From contig CM036755.1 of the NCBI GenBank assembly GCA_020796225.1, forward strand, positions 11,923,994-11,987,993: 64,000 nucleotides of DNA. The letters run 5' to 3'. Of the stretch, positions 21,714 to 32,645 are shown in pieces. This stretch comes from Arion vulgaris (lineage: Eukaryota > Mollusca > Gastropoda > Stylommatophora > Arionidae). Within the stretch, counting starts at the first letter, position 1. Every line of letters starts with the position of its first letter. A program made the position numbers and the translations under genes. The notes under the pieces were generated by a model. The model was given only the letters and a program-made list of their open reading frames with translations. It did not search any database and was not told the origin of the DNA.

Positions 21714-22080
21714 GGGACGGAGCCATATGGGGAAAACCGAGGCAATAAAGACAATCCTTCGTCTTTAGACCAATTGTCGCCGGTGTGTTGCCGAGACTCG
21801 CTAGGGGAGCAAAGAATAGTAACATAAAGTTGCGTTTTAGTGCACAACGAAACTTCCTCCTGGGAAAACCGTGCAAGGTACTGTTGCGATAACAACTAAC
21901 ATCCCCGGAAGAACTGAGATGGGTGATGCCTAACGGAACTGCCAGCCTTGGGGCAACCAGGCAAGGTACTGTTGAGATAACAACTAACCCCTCCCCGGAA
22001 AAGCTGGGGAGGGTGACGGGGCGAGCGCAAAATCTCAGTTGCGTTGCTAGCGCCGATTGAAACAACCCTCTACATTATTT
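21714..22080 (+). mobile_element. SINE A right half and SINE C-like 5' piece
   Basis: GGGACGGAGCCATATGGGG and GACAATCCTTCG complete the split SINE A. GTGTTGCCGAGACTCGC and GGGAGCAAAGAATAGTAAC are SINE C. After that, an imperfect duplication (GCAAGGTACTGTTG.GATAAC) lies in unrecognised GC-richer sequence. Confidence 0.6.
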
Positions 22081-22431
22081 GTGCTTTGCCCCAGTCCGGT
22101 GTTTCCCGAGGCAATGCGAAGCAGAAACTGCAAATTGCCACGTACCGACAAGCGTCTCGAAAAGGTTGAGAATGCTCCTACTCGGGAACAAACTCAAAAG
22201 TGAACGGTAAAGTAAGGTCGACAATGTAAAGATCTGACAGGCTGTCCGGATCCGAACATTGGCGAAAGCCGATACTTTACAGTGTTGTATACGATTAAGA
22301 CGCCGTCCGAGGACAAGCTTATAGGCCCCGTGAAATGTTCAGGAAACTTATAACATAAGACGAATATTAAACATAAAAATGATAACAAAGATATACGAGG
22401 AAGAAGCTTGAAGACATCAGGGAGTCGGATA
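22081..22431. other. Interval without recognised features
   Basis: Mixed-composition sequence between SINE pieces. No supported feature. Confidence 0.4.
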
Positions 22432-22700
22432 TCTTCTTCTTCTTCTTCTTCAAACGCTTCATATCGACCCCTTGTTAATCATTAAGTGTGATCTGTAGGC
22501 GATTCCAGCTTAAGAGTAATTGTACATTGTGCCAGTTATGCGCCTACAAGTAGGCCAGCACATCCAATTTCTGCGACGCTTTTTATTGACTAGGGTAGCT
22601 TCCATAGGTACCAACTTCAGTCACATCTTTAGGGAATGACTCGTAGGTCGCAGTATTACTATTCTTTGCTCCCCTTGCGAGCCCCGGTAACACACGGGCT
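22432..22700 (-). mobile_element. SINE C, near full length
   Basis: Minus orientation: TTCTTCTTCTTC tail complement at left, ATATCGACC, GCCTACAAGTAGGCCAGCAC, CGACGCTTTTTATT and TATTCTTTGCTCCCCTTGCG at right. A short GATATC repeat on both sides may be a decayed TSD. Confidence 0.85.
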
Positions 22701-22738
22701 GGCCAGATATCAATATCTATATTACGGCCCACTCCAAG

Positions 22739-22906
22739 CAGGGCCGTGCGGTATATTTTCTCAGCATGATGCAAGTCTTCGAAATGCCGCCCCATAAATG
22801 TTTTTTTCTTAAAATAACCAATTGTCGTTTTGATTTTGCTGTTTATGCCGCCCCCTTTACAGTTCCACCTGATGCGGTCGCCTCTCTGTATCATGGCACG
22901 GTCCTG
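22739..22906. mobile_element. hAT-type MITE, 168 bp
   Basis: Perfect 8-bp TSD ACTCCAAG (22731-22738 and 22907-22914). The ends are CAGGGCCGTGC and the inverted GCACGGTCCTG (one mismatch). Starting CAGGG with an 8-bp TSD is characteristic of hAT non-autonomous elements. Confidence 0.93.
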
Positions 22907-23322
22907 ACTCCAAGCTACTCTCATCCTCCCCCACCTACAAAATGGATGCAGCGAACGATTTTTGTTTGTTAAAGTGACTACGGTATGATCATTTGAAGAG
23001 AGGGAAGAAGCAATTATCCAGCTTGATACTGAACAAGCAGATGACTTCGACCCGTTAATGAGAAAATAGGTCACGAATGTCTAGCGTTAAAGTTTGTTGA
23101 CTAGCAGAAGATCGACAACGCCCATTAATATGGAAGAGAATGCTACCGGTTGCGAAATACTACTGTCAACATTGAACAATGTGCGATTGCGTTCTGGAAA
23201 AGAGTCGGCGTGGAAGTGTTAGTGCGCTGAATTTAATCCCCAAACGTAGCGGAGTTCAAATCCCAGTAGAGGCACTGATAGTGAAGTTGATAACACCAAG
23301 AGGTGAAGAAAAGACACTGGCG

Positions 23323-23536
23323 CTGGATTTTTTTTTGATCTAGAAGCACTTAAGCTTTCAGCTCTTCGGCTCGGTGCCACGGACATCGTAACCCTTCGGT
23401 TCGGTGCCACGAACACCGTAAATCTGGAGAACCTGTGGCTTTTCTGCCAGCCGGCGGAATTGAACCGCACTCACAGTGGGGTGGGGGCTTGTTATCCGTC
23501 GTACAACGCGCTACGAACAAGCTGGGCAGGCGGGCG
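23323..23536 (-). mobile_element. SINE G, minus orientation, with TSD
   Basis: Poly-T (tail complement) at left, AGAAGCACTTAAGC, GGTTCGGTGCCACGAACACC and the box B complement GGAATTGAACCGC. Flanked by GGCGCTGGAT at 23319-23328 and 23533-23542; the first bases may overlap the element end. Confidence 0.85.
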
Positions 23537-23794
23537 CTGGATAAGACAAACCTTGAAAAAAAAACAAAGGGAATTATATAACAAGAAAGGTTATAAAAGG
23601 ACGTGTAGATCTATATATGGAGAAGAGATGTACAAAGCATAGATTAACGGTAAGCTGTAAAAAGCACTTATATGAAGTTTCACGCTAAAGAAGGGAAGAC
23701 TTGGCATGAGTTGGATGAGAGAACATATGTCCCAATCCAGGTTAAAAGACATAAGAGAAAGAGAGAGAGAGAGAGAGAGCTAACCAATGTTACT

Positions 23795-24290
23795 ATATAG
23801 ATTCATTGAATGGACCATCATCATTGCACTTCGGTGAGTAATCATGTGTGCCCTGATCTCTTTCTTACACATGAAGATTGCAGCGGCAGATCACGAACCC
23901 CGTAGCACCGGCGAGGTCTATATGTAATTTAGATGGGGATGACAATATTTTGTTGAAATTTAAAAAAAAATCTTTCTAAATGAATTTTGTACAGGCAGCG
24001 ATTTTCCAGTATGGTCTTCTAGATTTAAACTGCGAATGGTTATTTTAACTGCTCAACTTGAAGACATGTCCTACGATTTATCGTCCGTCTCCATAGGACT
24101 AGGAACATGAACTCACCTACACTGAGATCAGGGATCTCTGGAAAAATGTCACGATGACTCCACGAGGAGCGAACTGAGTACCTTTGGACGAGAGGAGAGC
24201 ACCCACCTTTTCAGCCACAGAGAACGAGAGCACCCACCTTTTCAGCCACAGAGAACGAGAGCACCCACCTTTTCAGCCACAGAGAACTCT
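23795..24290 (-). mobile_element. SINE B, minus orientation, with expanded head
   Basis: The AATC tail is lost at the left. ATCATTGCACTTCGGTGAGT, GTAGCACCGGCGAGG and CCTACACTGAGATCAGGGAT follow. The tRNA-like head at the right is triplicated as a 31-bp array (24196-24287, GAGAGCACCCACCTTTTCAG). Confidence 0.85.
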
Positions 24291-24539
24291 TATATAGAGT
24301 TTGCTTTACTACCCAAGCTTTGCATGGGATTTACATGTGCAACTTTTCCAACCGTAAGGTTTCTAGGTGGAACCAGCTTCAAATAGGTACCAGAGAAACA
24401 CTTGAGGTAAAGGTGATCGACGTGATGCTGACCCCATCACCCACCCGTTTTTCATAAGTCAAATACGGATCAACACTGTATTCCTGAATATATCATCCAA
24501 CACTGGTCCCTTTAACTTGTTATATGTATCAATCAAGGT

Positions 24540-24758
24540 TCTTCGGACATATAATGCGAACAGAAGGTTGAGAAGATTTAGTGACAACAGGTAACATTCA
24601 GGGAAGGAGAGATCATGGAAGACAGAGACGATGTTGGATGGCCTGACATCATGGTTCGACAAAAGATCGATGTCGGAACTGATTACATGCACCAAGCAGA
24701 GAGAGTTGTGGAGAGACATGATCGCCTACGCCGGCAGGCATGGCACTTGATTGATTGA
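24540..24758 (+). mobile_element. LINE La 3' end with GATT-type tail
   Basis: Frame DGLTSWFDKRSMSELITCTK and RELWRDMIAYAGRHGT, then a stop and TGATTGATTGATG. Here the tail is a tetranucleotide variant of the usual TGA repeat. Confidence 0.8.
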
Positions 24759-25513
24759 TGTCTAAATTGTAAGTTCGACTGTGTTTATAAAAACAAATGT
24801 ATCTGATAAAAAAGGGGAGGAAACTAGATTTGTCTGGCGTGTTTAATAAGCATAGACATTTAGAGTCCATTTTAAAATTGATGTTTCCCGCTCACATATG
24901 GTGTAACCCACGTTTTTTCTTACCTGTTTATCTTTGCGTATGTTCAATGACCTAGAATAATGGCTAACTTAACACGTTATGTAACGTGTACAATATTTAA
25001 CCAAATTAACTAGCACTTAATTCAGTAAAGAAGGCACAGACAGATTTCATAATGTTCGCGTTGACCTACAAATTTCGGGCTGGAATCAGCTGTCCATATT
25101 AACCAGATTTAGGCGGTCGTTTATGTGACGCACATACACTCAGTTTTATATTCAATATAAACTAAAACAAACGGTTGTCTAGTTTGAAGCATGTTAAATC
25201 GTACCCCATTCGCAGATTTACCTCTTAATAAAAAAAGGACTATGCCCTGAAGCAGCTAATATAGATTCTATTTGCTTACATCTTTCAAGTCCTACAAATG
25301 TCAGACAGGTGGCACGCGTCGTCCTCAGTTCACCCAACACAAAGAATCACAGAGAACGTGTGTACTACATAACCAATAGAAATAGGTTAAATATAAGTAG
25401 AATCATCGTCACTGCGTTAATTCAGACTGTTTTTTCTTTACAATTAAAACTTGAGTACATATCGGTAACTGTATCATGACGCTTACTAATCGATTACAGT
25501 TATATAATGTATG
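24759..25513. other. Interval without recognised features
   Basis: About 750 bp of AT-rich sequence with no array and no recognised element. One of the longer apparently unique stretches. Confidence 0.4.
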
Positions 25514-25521
25514 ATATTAAG

Positions 25522-25685
25522 CAGTGGCGGCTCGTGATCATTTGTTTGGTGGGGCCAGACAAACATTTTCGGGAAAATCATGGTTTTGTGTTGTTATGTT
25601 TTAATTTATAAAATAATAAATAAACGTTACACATTCTTTTTGGTGGGGCACAGCCCCAGTAGCCCTTAATGACGAGCCGTCACTG
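25522..25685. mobile_element. hAT-type MITE, 164 bp
   Basis: Terminal inverted repeats CAGTGGCGGCTCGT and ACGAGCCGTCACTG (one mismatch) with a perfect 8-bp TSD ATATTAAG (25514-25521 and 25686-25693). Confidence 0.95.
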
Positions 25686-25774
25686 ATATTAAGTGACAAG
25701 GCATCGCGTGTCATTGTTTATACTGACGTGCAAACTTATCTTTCCAAGTGGTGCCTATTGAAATTGAGTTTAGG

Positions 25775-26845
25775 TTTAGTTTAGTTGTCAGATCATCATC
25801 ACTGCACATCGAACCAATTAGTCCATAAGTGCTCTGATCTCTTCCTCAGTATGTCTCTCAGTTTAGTCGTCAGATCATCATCACTGCACATCGAACCAAT
25901 TAGTCCATATGTGCTCTGATCTCTTCCTCAATATGTCTCTCAGTTTAGTCGTCAGATCATCATAACTGCACATCGAACCAATTAGTCCATAAGTGCTCTG
26001 ATCTCCTCCTCAATATGTCTCTCAGTTTAGTCGTCAGATCATCATCACTGCACATCGAACCAATTAGTCCATAAGTGCTCTGATCTCCTCCTCAATATGT
26101 CTCTCAGTTTAGTTGTCAGATCATCATCACTGCACATCGAACCAATTAGTCCATATGTGCTCTGATCTCCTCCTCAATATGTCTCTCAGTTTAGTCGTCA
26201 GATCATCATCACTGCACATCGAACCAATTAGTCCATAAGTGCTCTGATCTCCTCCTCAATATGTCTCTCAGTTTAGTCGTCAGATCATCATCACTGCACA
26301 TCGAACCAATTAGTCCATAAGTGCTCTGATCTCCTCCTCAATATGTCTCTCAGTTTAGTCGTCAGATCATCATCACTGCACATCGAACCAATTAGTCCAT
26401 AAGTGCTCTGATCTCCTCCTCAATATGTCTCTCAGTTTAGTCGTCAGATCATCATCACTGCACATCGAACCAATTAGTCCATAAGTGCTCTGATCTCCTC
26501 CTCAATATGTCTCTCAGTTTAGTCGTCAGATCATCATCACTGCACATCGAACCAATTAGTCCATAAGTGCTCTGATCTCCTCCTCAATATGTCTCTCAGT
26601 TTAGTCGTCAGATCATCATCACTGCACATCGAACCAATTAGTCCATAAGTGCTCTGATCTCCTCCTCAATATGTCTCTCAGTTTAGTCGTCAGATCATCA
26701 TCACTGCACATCGAACCAATTAGTCCATAAGTGCTCTGATCTCCTCCTCAATATGTCTCTCAGTTTAGTCGTCAGATCATCATCACTGCACATCGAACCA
26801 ATTAATCCATATGTGCTCTGATCTCTTCCTCAGTATGTCTCTTAG
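25775..26845 (-). repeat. 82-bp minisatellite from the LINE Lc 3' end
   Basis: About 13 units of 82 bp. On the minus strand each unit contains GAGATCAGAGCAC, CATCGAACC-type and CAGTGATGATGATCTGAC, the Lc terminal sequence. The outer units differ (TTCCTCAGT) from the homogenised inner ones (CTCCTCAAT). Confidence 0.95.
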
Positions 26846-27150
26846 CGTGTGGCGATTAACGACTTCGGTTCTGTGTTGGTTTACTATTCTTCTTTGGCTA
26901 CCAGCATAGCGTTCATGTCTAGCTACACCACACCTGACTTGGAGTTCTTGCAGTCTGGTTAGTGTTGTACATTAACAACTATTACTTGAATCATGTACAC
27001 GGCCTCTCTCCCTTAGTGAATGTATAATATCAGCCTGGTCCATTGCTCTTCCCTTTGTACAGAAGCCATACCAGCAAGCCTATCGACACGTTCATTTTCC
27101 CTTACACCTGCATGTCCTGACACAAAAATAAAACTGATATTTGTCAGCTT
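26846..27150 (-). mobile_element. LINE Lc RNase H domain relic
   Basis: The minus strand reads GHAGVRENERVDRLAGMAS, the RNase H motif GHxGVxxNExxDxLA of retrotransposons, followed after frameshifts by LRDILRKRSEHIW. It leads into the 82-bp array, so array and domain belong to one element. Confidence 0.8.
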
Positions 27151-27309
27151 AGACCTCACCAGCGACTCCCTCTATTATCTCATAGCGTATCATATTGAAA
27201 TCTTCCTGAGCATACTCAATGAGTGAAAAGATGTAGTCTGGCAAAGCGGGTATGGCAGGGTTGCCAATTTAGCATTTTCAATGCGAGATTTAGCATAATT
27301 TTTCGTGAG

Positions 27310-27797
27310 TTAGCATTAGAGATATGGCTCTAGCATTTAGCAGGAAAATCAGCATTAAAACAAAATTAGTTAGCATTAGAGATATGGCTCTAGCATTTAG
27401 CAGGAAAATCAGCATTAAAACAAAATTAGTTAGCATTAGAGATATGGCTCTAGCATTTAGCAGGAAAATCAGCATTAAAACAAAATTAGTTAGCATTAGA
27501 GATATGGCTCTAGCATTTAGCAGGAAAATCAGCATTAAAACAAAATTAGTTAGCATTAGAGATATGGCTCTAGCATTTAGCAGGAAAATCAGCATTAAAA
27601 CAAAATTAGTTAGCATTAGAGATATGGCTCTAGCATTTAGCAGGAAAATCAGCATTAAAACAAAATTAGTTAGCATTAGAGATATGGCTCTAGCATTTAG
27701 CAGGAAAATCAGCATTAAAACAAAATTAGTTAGCATTAGAGATATGGCTCTAGCATTGAGCAGGAAAATCAGCATTAAAACAAAATTAGTTAGCATT
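27310..27797. repeat. 60-bp tandem repeat, eight nearly identical copies
   Basis: Units TTAGCATTAGAGATATGGCT...AAAACAAAATTAG. Seven are essentially identical and one has TTGAG for TTTAG. The motif TTAGCA recurs within each unit and in the sequence to the left, next to the candidate hAT end. Open in both strands because the period is 60. Confidence 0.96.
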
Positions 27798-28080
27798 TTT
27801 ATATATTTATTTTAGTTTGGTCCATGAATTAGAAAATCGAGAAAAACAAGACGGACAAACACAGAAAATTTACTACAGCGAGATCCGAACAATGAATTGC
27901 TCCCCCCTTTAAGTGTGAGATATAAGCTTGTTCTCAGTACAAAATATATTGACACATATTGAGAAATCTATTATTCCCCTGCTAAAATTATTTCATTTCG
28001 ATGAAGAAATGAAGTCATCAGTTGAGATTCAATACAACAGCATACATTTGGTTAACTGGACTGATATTGCAACCACTGAG

Positions 28081-28214
28081 AGATTTTGATCTGAGGTTTT
28101 CAATTATACAGATTCTTCGGGAGTAACCCTTCAAAACTTTCGTCCTAAGTTTATAAATGTTTTGCCAAATTCTAATGCTGAAGTAGAACGGATATTCAGC
28201 AGCATGATAGTGTA
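28081..28214 (+). pseudogene. hAT transposase C-terminal dimerisation domain relic
   Basis: After an early stop, the plus strand reads FNYTDSSGVTLQNFRPKF, then INVLPNSNAEVERIFSSM and stop. LPxSNAEVERxFS is the signature of the hAT family dimerisation region (hATC) at the transposase C-terminus. The following sequence (SLNDKEG-like) is in another frame. Non-functional. A nearby non-autonomous partner could be one of the MITEs listed here. Confidence 0.85.
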
Positions 28215-28499
28215 GGTAGTAGTGTAGGAGCCTCAACGACAAAGAAGGAGATAACAGATTATTTAAGAGTAACTTAGGTTTATAGTATTACATTTCTGTA
28301 CATTAATACTCATATTCAAGTTTATATTGATCATTTTGCAAAATTAAATCAAATATGTATGTGTTATTCACTTTTAAAGGATTTTATTTTCATGTTCGTC
28401 CTAAGCCGGCAATGAAATCATGTTACTGTACAATAGATTTCTGTTATCCGTCTATTCGTTTATCCGTCTATTCGTTTATCCGTCACAGCCCTGGTCTGG

Positions 28500-29205
28500 A
28501 CAGTGACGGTTAATCGATGTTCTACTGAGCATGTATGTGGCAATGACAATAACGACAAATGACAGATTAAGAAGCACATCCACTGCAGACGTTACAGGGT
28601 CATATTGTGACATCACGCTATCTAGACTCAAATCACGAAATGACGTAACAAATCAATTTCTCAAGGCCGTTCTGAGCTTACTTCCCGCGCTATTCAATGA
28701 ACTATTTATAGCATAATTTCAGGTTTAAATATATTATATTTAAAAAAAAAATATATTTGATTATATCTATGAACATACTCGCGCACCCAAATCACACAAT
28801 ATAGATGATACATTTAAAAAAAAACCAATGATATTTATAAAGTTGCGACATGCTCCGTCAGTAAACATGCAATATGTATTCTAAAACTGACATTGCCAAC
28901 AAAGTAAACAGTATGGCATTGTATACAATTGATGTTTATTTGTTATACTTGTTTTCTTGTCATTATTCCGTCAAATATTATACAAAAATAGCTTACACGT
29001 GATTCATAAAGCTTACAGCCGTGTTTGATATAAATGTCAACCTCATCGTTTCCAATGTTGTTATAATGTACCAGGCCCCCTCCTTCGATCACTCTGGTGT
29101 TGATATGTCACATTTACATCATCTTAGCAATTAGATCAATATATTACCAACAAAGACATGTTAGATGTCTTTGCTGAGCTGGTTCGGAACTAAGTTATTG
29201 TATGT
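28500..29205. other. AT-rich interval
   Basis: Contains A/T homopolymers and otherwise unrecognised sequence. No supported gene. Confidence 0.4.
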
Positions 29206-29209
29206 CAAG

Positions 29210-29600
29210 GTTGTGAGAGTCTGTAGCTGAAGTGGTAATGAGCTCGATCTAAACCCAAGCGTACCTGGTTCAAACCAGAGCCAACTTATGGGCTAAGAAT
29301 TATGGGAAATCAGACCACAACCGGTCACGTGACCTCGCATTCCAGTATTGGTGTATATAGACGAATTCATTTTAAAATCAATACAAAATGCTAAGTCGAA
29401 GTTATATTATGCAACAAGTTAAGTTTAACAATATGGAATATCCAGATTATGAATATTTTTTACCAATAAATAACCATAGACTCACAGAATTGAGTAAAAT
29501 GACACAAAAGTTTGCAGTGTTCTATCAAACATATATAAATTCCAGCCCTCGACTGAATGTAAGTCTGGAGTTTTCCCGTTTCGCCTAGTTATTTAGAGTT
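29210..29600 (+). mobile_element. SINE E with tRNA-like head
   Basis: Head GTCTGTAGCTGAAGTGGTAA (box A) and CCTGGTTCAAACCAGAG (box B). The body has GACCACAACCGGTCACGTGA, TAACAAT.TGGAATATC and TTCTATCAAACATATATAAA, and the end is CCCGTTTCGCC. Related copies are at 57.6-58.3 kb. Confidence 0.82.
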
Positions 29601-29931
29601 GACTGTGTTCAAACTCCCCGGCAGGCAGTTTGGAAGCAAAACTGCAAAAATAGACCTCACCGTTCAGAAAGCAATGACAAACTACTGAATGTATAAGTGG
29701 CACCTAGAAAAGCAACGACTAGTTTACTGTGGTTGATGGCTACGTCCTGTCAAAGGATATGCCACAATTTTCATTTTCATTTTCATGTTAGCTAGAAGCT
29801 GACAAACATGACGTGTACATCATACAAGTGATCTCAGAGATTTGTAAACTGGACTCATATCGCTGTTGTTGACAAGTAATACCTTCGACGTAGTTCACAA
29901 AGTAGATTAATAGTTTGTTTTTGCAATGTGT

Positions 29932-30158
29932 TAAAAGTTATTTGCATATCCTTTGCGAATCAACCCCAGCTTTTAACGATTTTTTAGGCATTATTACGTT
30001 CAGTAGTTTGCCATTGCTTTCTGAAAGGGTGATGCCATCGTCCTATTGTAAAAATCCACGCGAAACAATTTGCAACCACATTGTCCGCAGCGTGATTCGA
30101 ACTCAGAACGTTGGGGTTAATAGACCGAATCACTATCCCCTAAGCCACAGACGCCACC
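29932..30158 (-). mobile_element. SINE F with TSD, copy 2
   Basis: Flanked by the 11-bp TSD TTGCAATGTGT (29921-29931 and 30159-30169). The minus-strand head is GTCTGTGGCTTAGGGGATAG with GAGTTCGAATCACG. The interrupted host sequence resembles the segment at 29640-29780. Confidence 0.92.
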
Positions 30159-30396
30159 TTGCAATGTGTAGTACACTAGAAAGTCGACCACACAATTACT
30201 ATGGTTGATGTTGACGTCCCGTAAAAGTTATGCCCCGATTTTCATTTTCAGTAAACAGTACACATGTGATGTAATCACAAATTGGGTAGATTTAAGGATC
30301 AAAAATAACCGAAATTGAGCTGAATTGATGTGTCATGGGAGACACTGGATAACTAGTCTACAGATACATTGCCAACGCAAACCTCAATGACATCAA

Positions 30397-30900
30397 CCGT
30401 CTTACACGGAGAGATATCAACCGTCTTACACGGAGAGACGTCAACCGTCTTACACGGAGAGACGTCAACCGTCTTACATGGAGAGATATCAACTGTCTTA
30501 CATGGAGAGATATCAACCGTCTTACACGGAGAGACGTCAACCGTCTTACATGGAGAGATATCAACCGTCTTACATGGAGAGATATCAACCGTCTTACATG
30601 GAGAGATATCAACCGTCTTACACGAAGAGATATCAACCGTCTTACATGGAGAGATATCAACCGTCTTACATGGAGAGATATCAACCGTCTTACACGAAGA
30701 GATATCAACCGTCTTACATGGAGAGATATCAACCGTCTTACATGGAGAGATATCAACCGTCTTACATGGAGAGATATCAACCGTCTTACACGAAGAGATA
30801 TCAACCGTCTTACACGAAGAGATATCAACCGTCTTACATGGAGAGATATCAACCGTCTTACATGGAGAGATATCAACCGTCTTACATGGAGAGATATCAA
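30397..30900. repeat. 24-bp minisatellite abutting a SINE B head
   Basis: About 21 units GAGAGATATCAACCGTCTTA+CATG with variants GACGTC/GATATC and CACG/CATG. It stops exactly where the tRNA-like head of the next SINE B begins. Open in several frames because the period is a multiple of 3. Confidence 0.95.
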
Positions 30901-31434
30901 TAGGGTTCTCAATGGCGCAGAGGTTAGGTGCTTGTCTCTCATGCCAGAGGTAACAGGTTCGTTCCCTCGTGGAGCCATCTGGATATTTTCTCAGAGATCC
31001 CTGATCTCAGTGTAGGCGAGATTGAGGTCCTATCGGAGACGGACGAGAAAACGTAAGTCCCGTGTTCAGGTTGAGCACGTAAAAGAACCCCTGGCAGTTC
31101 AAACTCGAGAAGAGCAGGTTTTAAGAACCCCTGGCAGTTCAAACTCGAGAAGAGCAGGTTTTAAGAACCCCTGGCAGTTCAAACTCGAGAAGAGCAGGTT
31201 TTAAGAACCCCTGGCAGTTCAAACTCGAGAAGAGCAGGTTTTAAAGCCGCTGCACGGGCTAAACTCAATAGAAAAGATTTTGTTTAATTCCGACACAAAT
31301 ATCTTAACCATCTTTAAAATTACATCGGGGACCCTAGGTAGGTACTAAGCAGTTCGTGCACTGCAGCTACGATCTTCCAGAGTAACAAAGAGATCGGAGC
31401 ACACATGGTTACTCACCGAAGTGCAATGGTGATG

Positions 31435-31470
<36 letters not shown>
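30901..31470 (+). mobile_element. SINE B, full length with internal 40-bp array
   Basis: Head AATGGCGCAGAGGTTAGGTG and AACAGGTTCGTTCCCTC. The body has ATCCCTGATCTCAGTGTAGG, TTACATCGGGGACCC and AAGAGATCGGAGCACACATG, and the tail is about seven AATC units. Four 40-bp copies of AGAACCCCTGGCAGTTCAAA... (31083-31243) expand its centre. Confidence 0.92.
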
Positions 31471-31472
<2 letters not shown>

Positions 31473-31569
31473 CATGGAGAGGTCAGAAGACTATTTGTCG
31501 ACTTTGAGACTAACACATACCACTTTATTAATCACAAGATCATTCAACCACATGATTAGAGTCAATTCC

Positions 31570-31742
31570 ACGATGTGTGGACCACGACGTGTGGACCACG
31601 ACGTGTGGACCACGACGTGTGAACCACGACGTGTGGACCACGACGTGTGACCACGACGTGGACTACGATATGTGGACTACGATGTGAACTACAATGTGTG
31701 AACTACAATGTGTGACTTCAATGTGTGGACTACAATGTGAGA
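31570..31742. repeat. 14-bp tandem repeat, decaying rightwards
   Basis: TGTGGACCACGACG units are clean at left and drift to TGTGGACTACAATG at right. Confidence 0.88.
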
Positions 31743-31904
31743 CGTATTAACGTAAAGCATAGAGCTCGTGTATCAAATAGGACACAAGACGGTTGTGGAT
31801 TCTGTCCCCGTCTCCACAAGTTCCATAAATTGACCCCCCTACCTCCCGTGAAATCGAACCTATACATGTCAAGGAACATAGCACGGTATGTCTCTTAACA
31901 TGTT

Positions 31905-32085
31905 ATGGCATGGCACAAAAAAAGTCTTCAATTGGCAAGGCACAAAAATGTCTTCAATTGGCAAGGCACAAAAATGTCTTCAATTGGCAAGGCACAAAAA
32001 TGTCTTCAATTGGCAAGGCACAAAAATGTCTTCAATTGGCAAGGCACAAAAATGTCTTCAATTGGCAAGGCACAAAAATGGTTGG
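31905..32085. repeat. 26-bp tandem repeat
   Basis: Six to seven units TGTCTTCAATTGGCAAGGCA+CAAAAA, nearly identical. Confidence 0.95.
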
Positions 32086-32220
32086 GAAACACTGTTTTAA
32101 CATAATACCGAGTAAACATCAAGAATTGTTGGCCCAAGCTGGCATCGAACGTCAAAATGTACACGGCCTGTGGTGACTTGCGCAGCGTGTTATTAGGGAC
32201 ATATACTAGACACCCTAAGG

Positions 32221-32315
32221 CATAGATTTCCAAACTTTTTCGGCCCACCGCCCACTTTCCACGATATAAACTTTGTAACGCCCCTTCCCCATTAACAGTT
32301 TGCCAACGTCCCACC

Positions 32316-32368
<53 letters not shown>

Positions 32369-32645
32369 GTTCTATTTTCACTTTGACATAGAAAATTGAG
32401 ATATATTTCTGTCATACATGGTCAATTTTTAAATGATTATATATATGAAATAGAAAATTGATTTTTAAAAATGGATCGTGTAAGATGGGCATAAGATGAA
32501 TTTAAATGCAGAATTCAAATTTTTAATGATTATTCAATCTCAAAATCACGAGAAAAACTCACCCCAAATGCTTCTGAGCCCACTATCGCCCCACTGGAAG
32601 GCTTCAGCGCCCACTGGGGCGGTACGCCCACTTTAAGAAACCCAT
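32221..32645. mobile_element. hAT-type MITE, copy 2, with expanded TA tract
   Basis: Flanked by CCCTAAGG (32213-32220) and TCCTAAGG (32646-32653), an 8-bp TSD with one change. It starts CATAGATTTCCAAACTTTTT and ends CGCCCACTTTAAGAAACCC, like the common hAT ends with GGTTTCCCAAA. A TA dinucleotide run (about 32317-32366) is short in copy 1. Confidence 0.88.

Larger units (their letters stand above)
27256..28496 (+). mobile_element. Candidate degraded hAT transposon
   Basis: Possible ends CAGGGTTG (left) and CAACCCTG-like CAGCCCTG (right) bracket a transposase remnant and a 60-bp array. No clear 8-bp TSD is visible (GGTATGG versus GGTCTGG), so the boundaries are tentative. Confidence 0.4.

Noticed and set aside
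21268..22065. A 265-residue minus-strand protein with QVKKRFLQSCLPH repeats
   Set aside because: It is the reverse of the 44-bp LINE-derived array, extended by chance into SINE sequence.
22583..23074. A 163-residue minus-strand ORF as a gene
   Set aside because: It runs across SINE C sequence and the 168-bp hAT MITE, so the frame is accidental.
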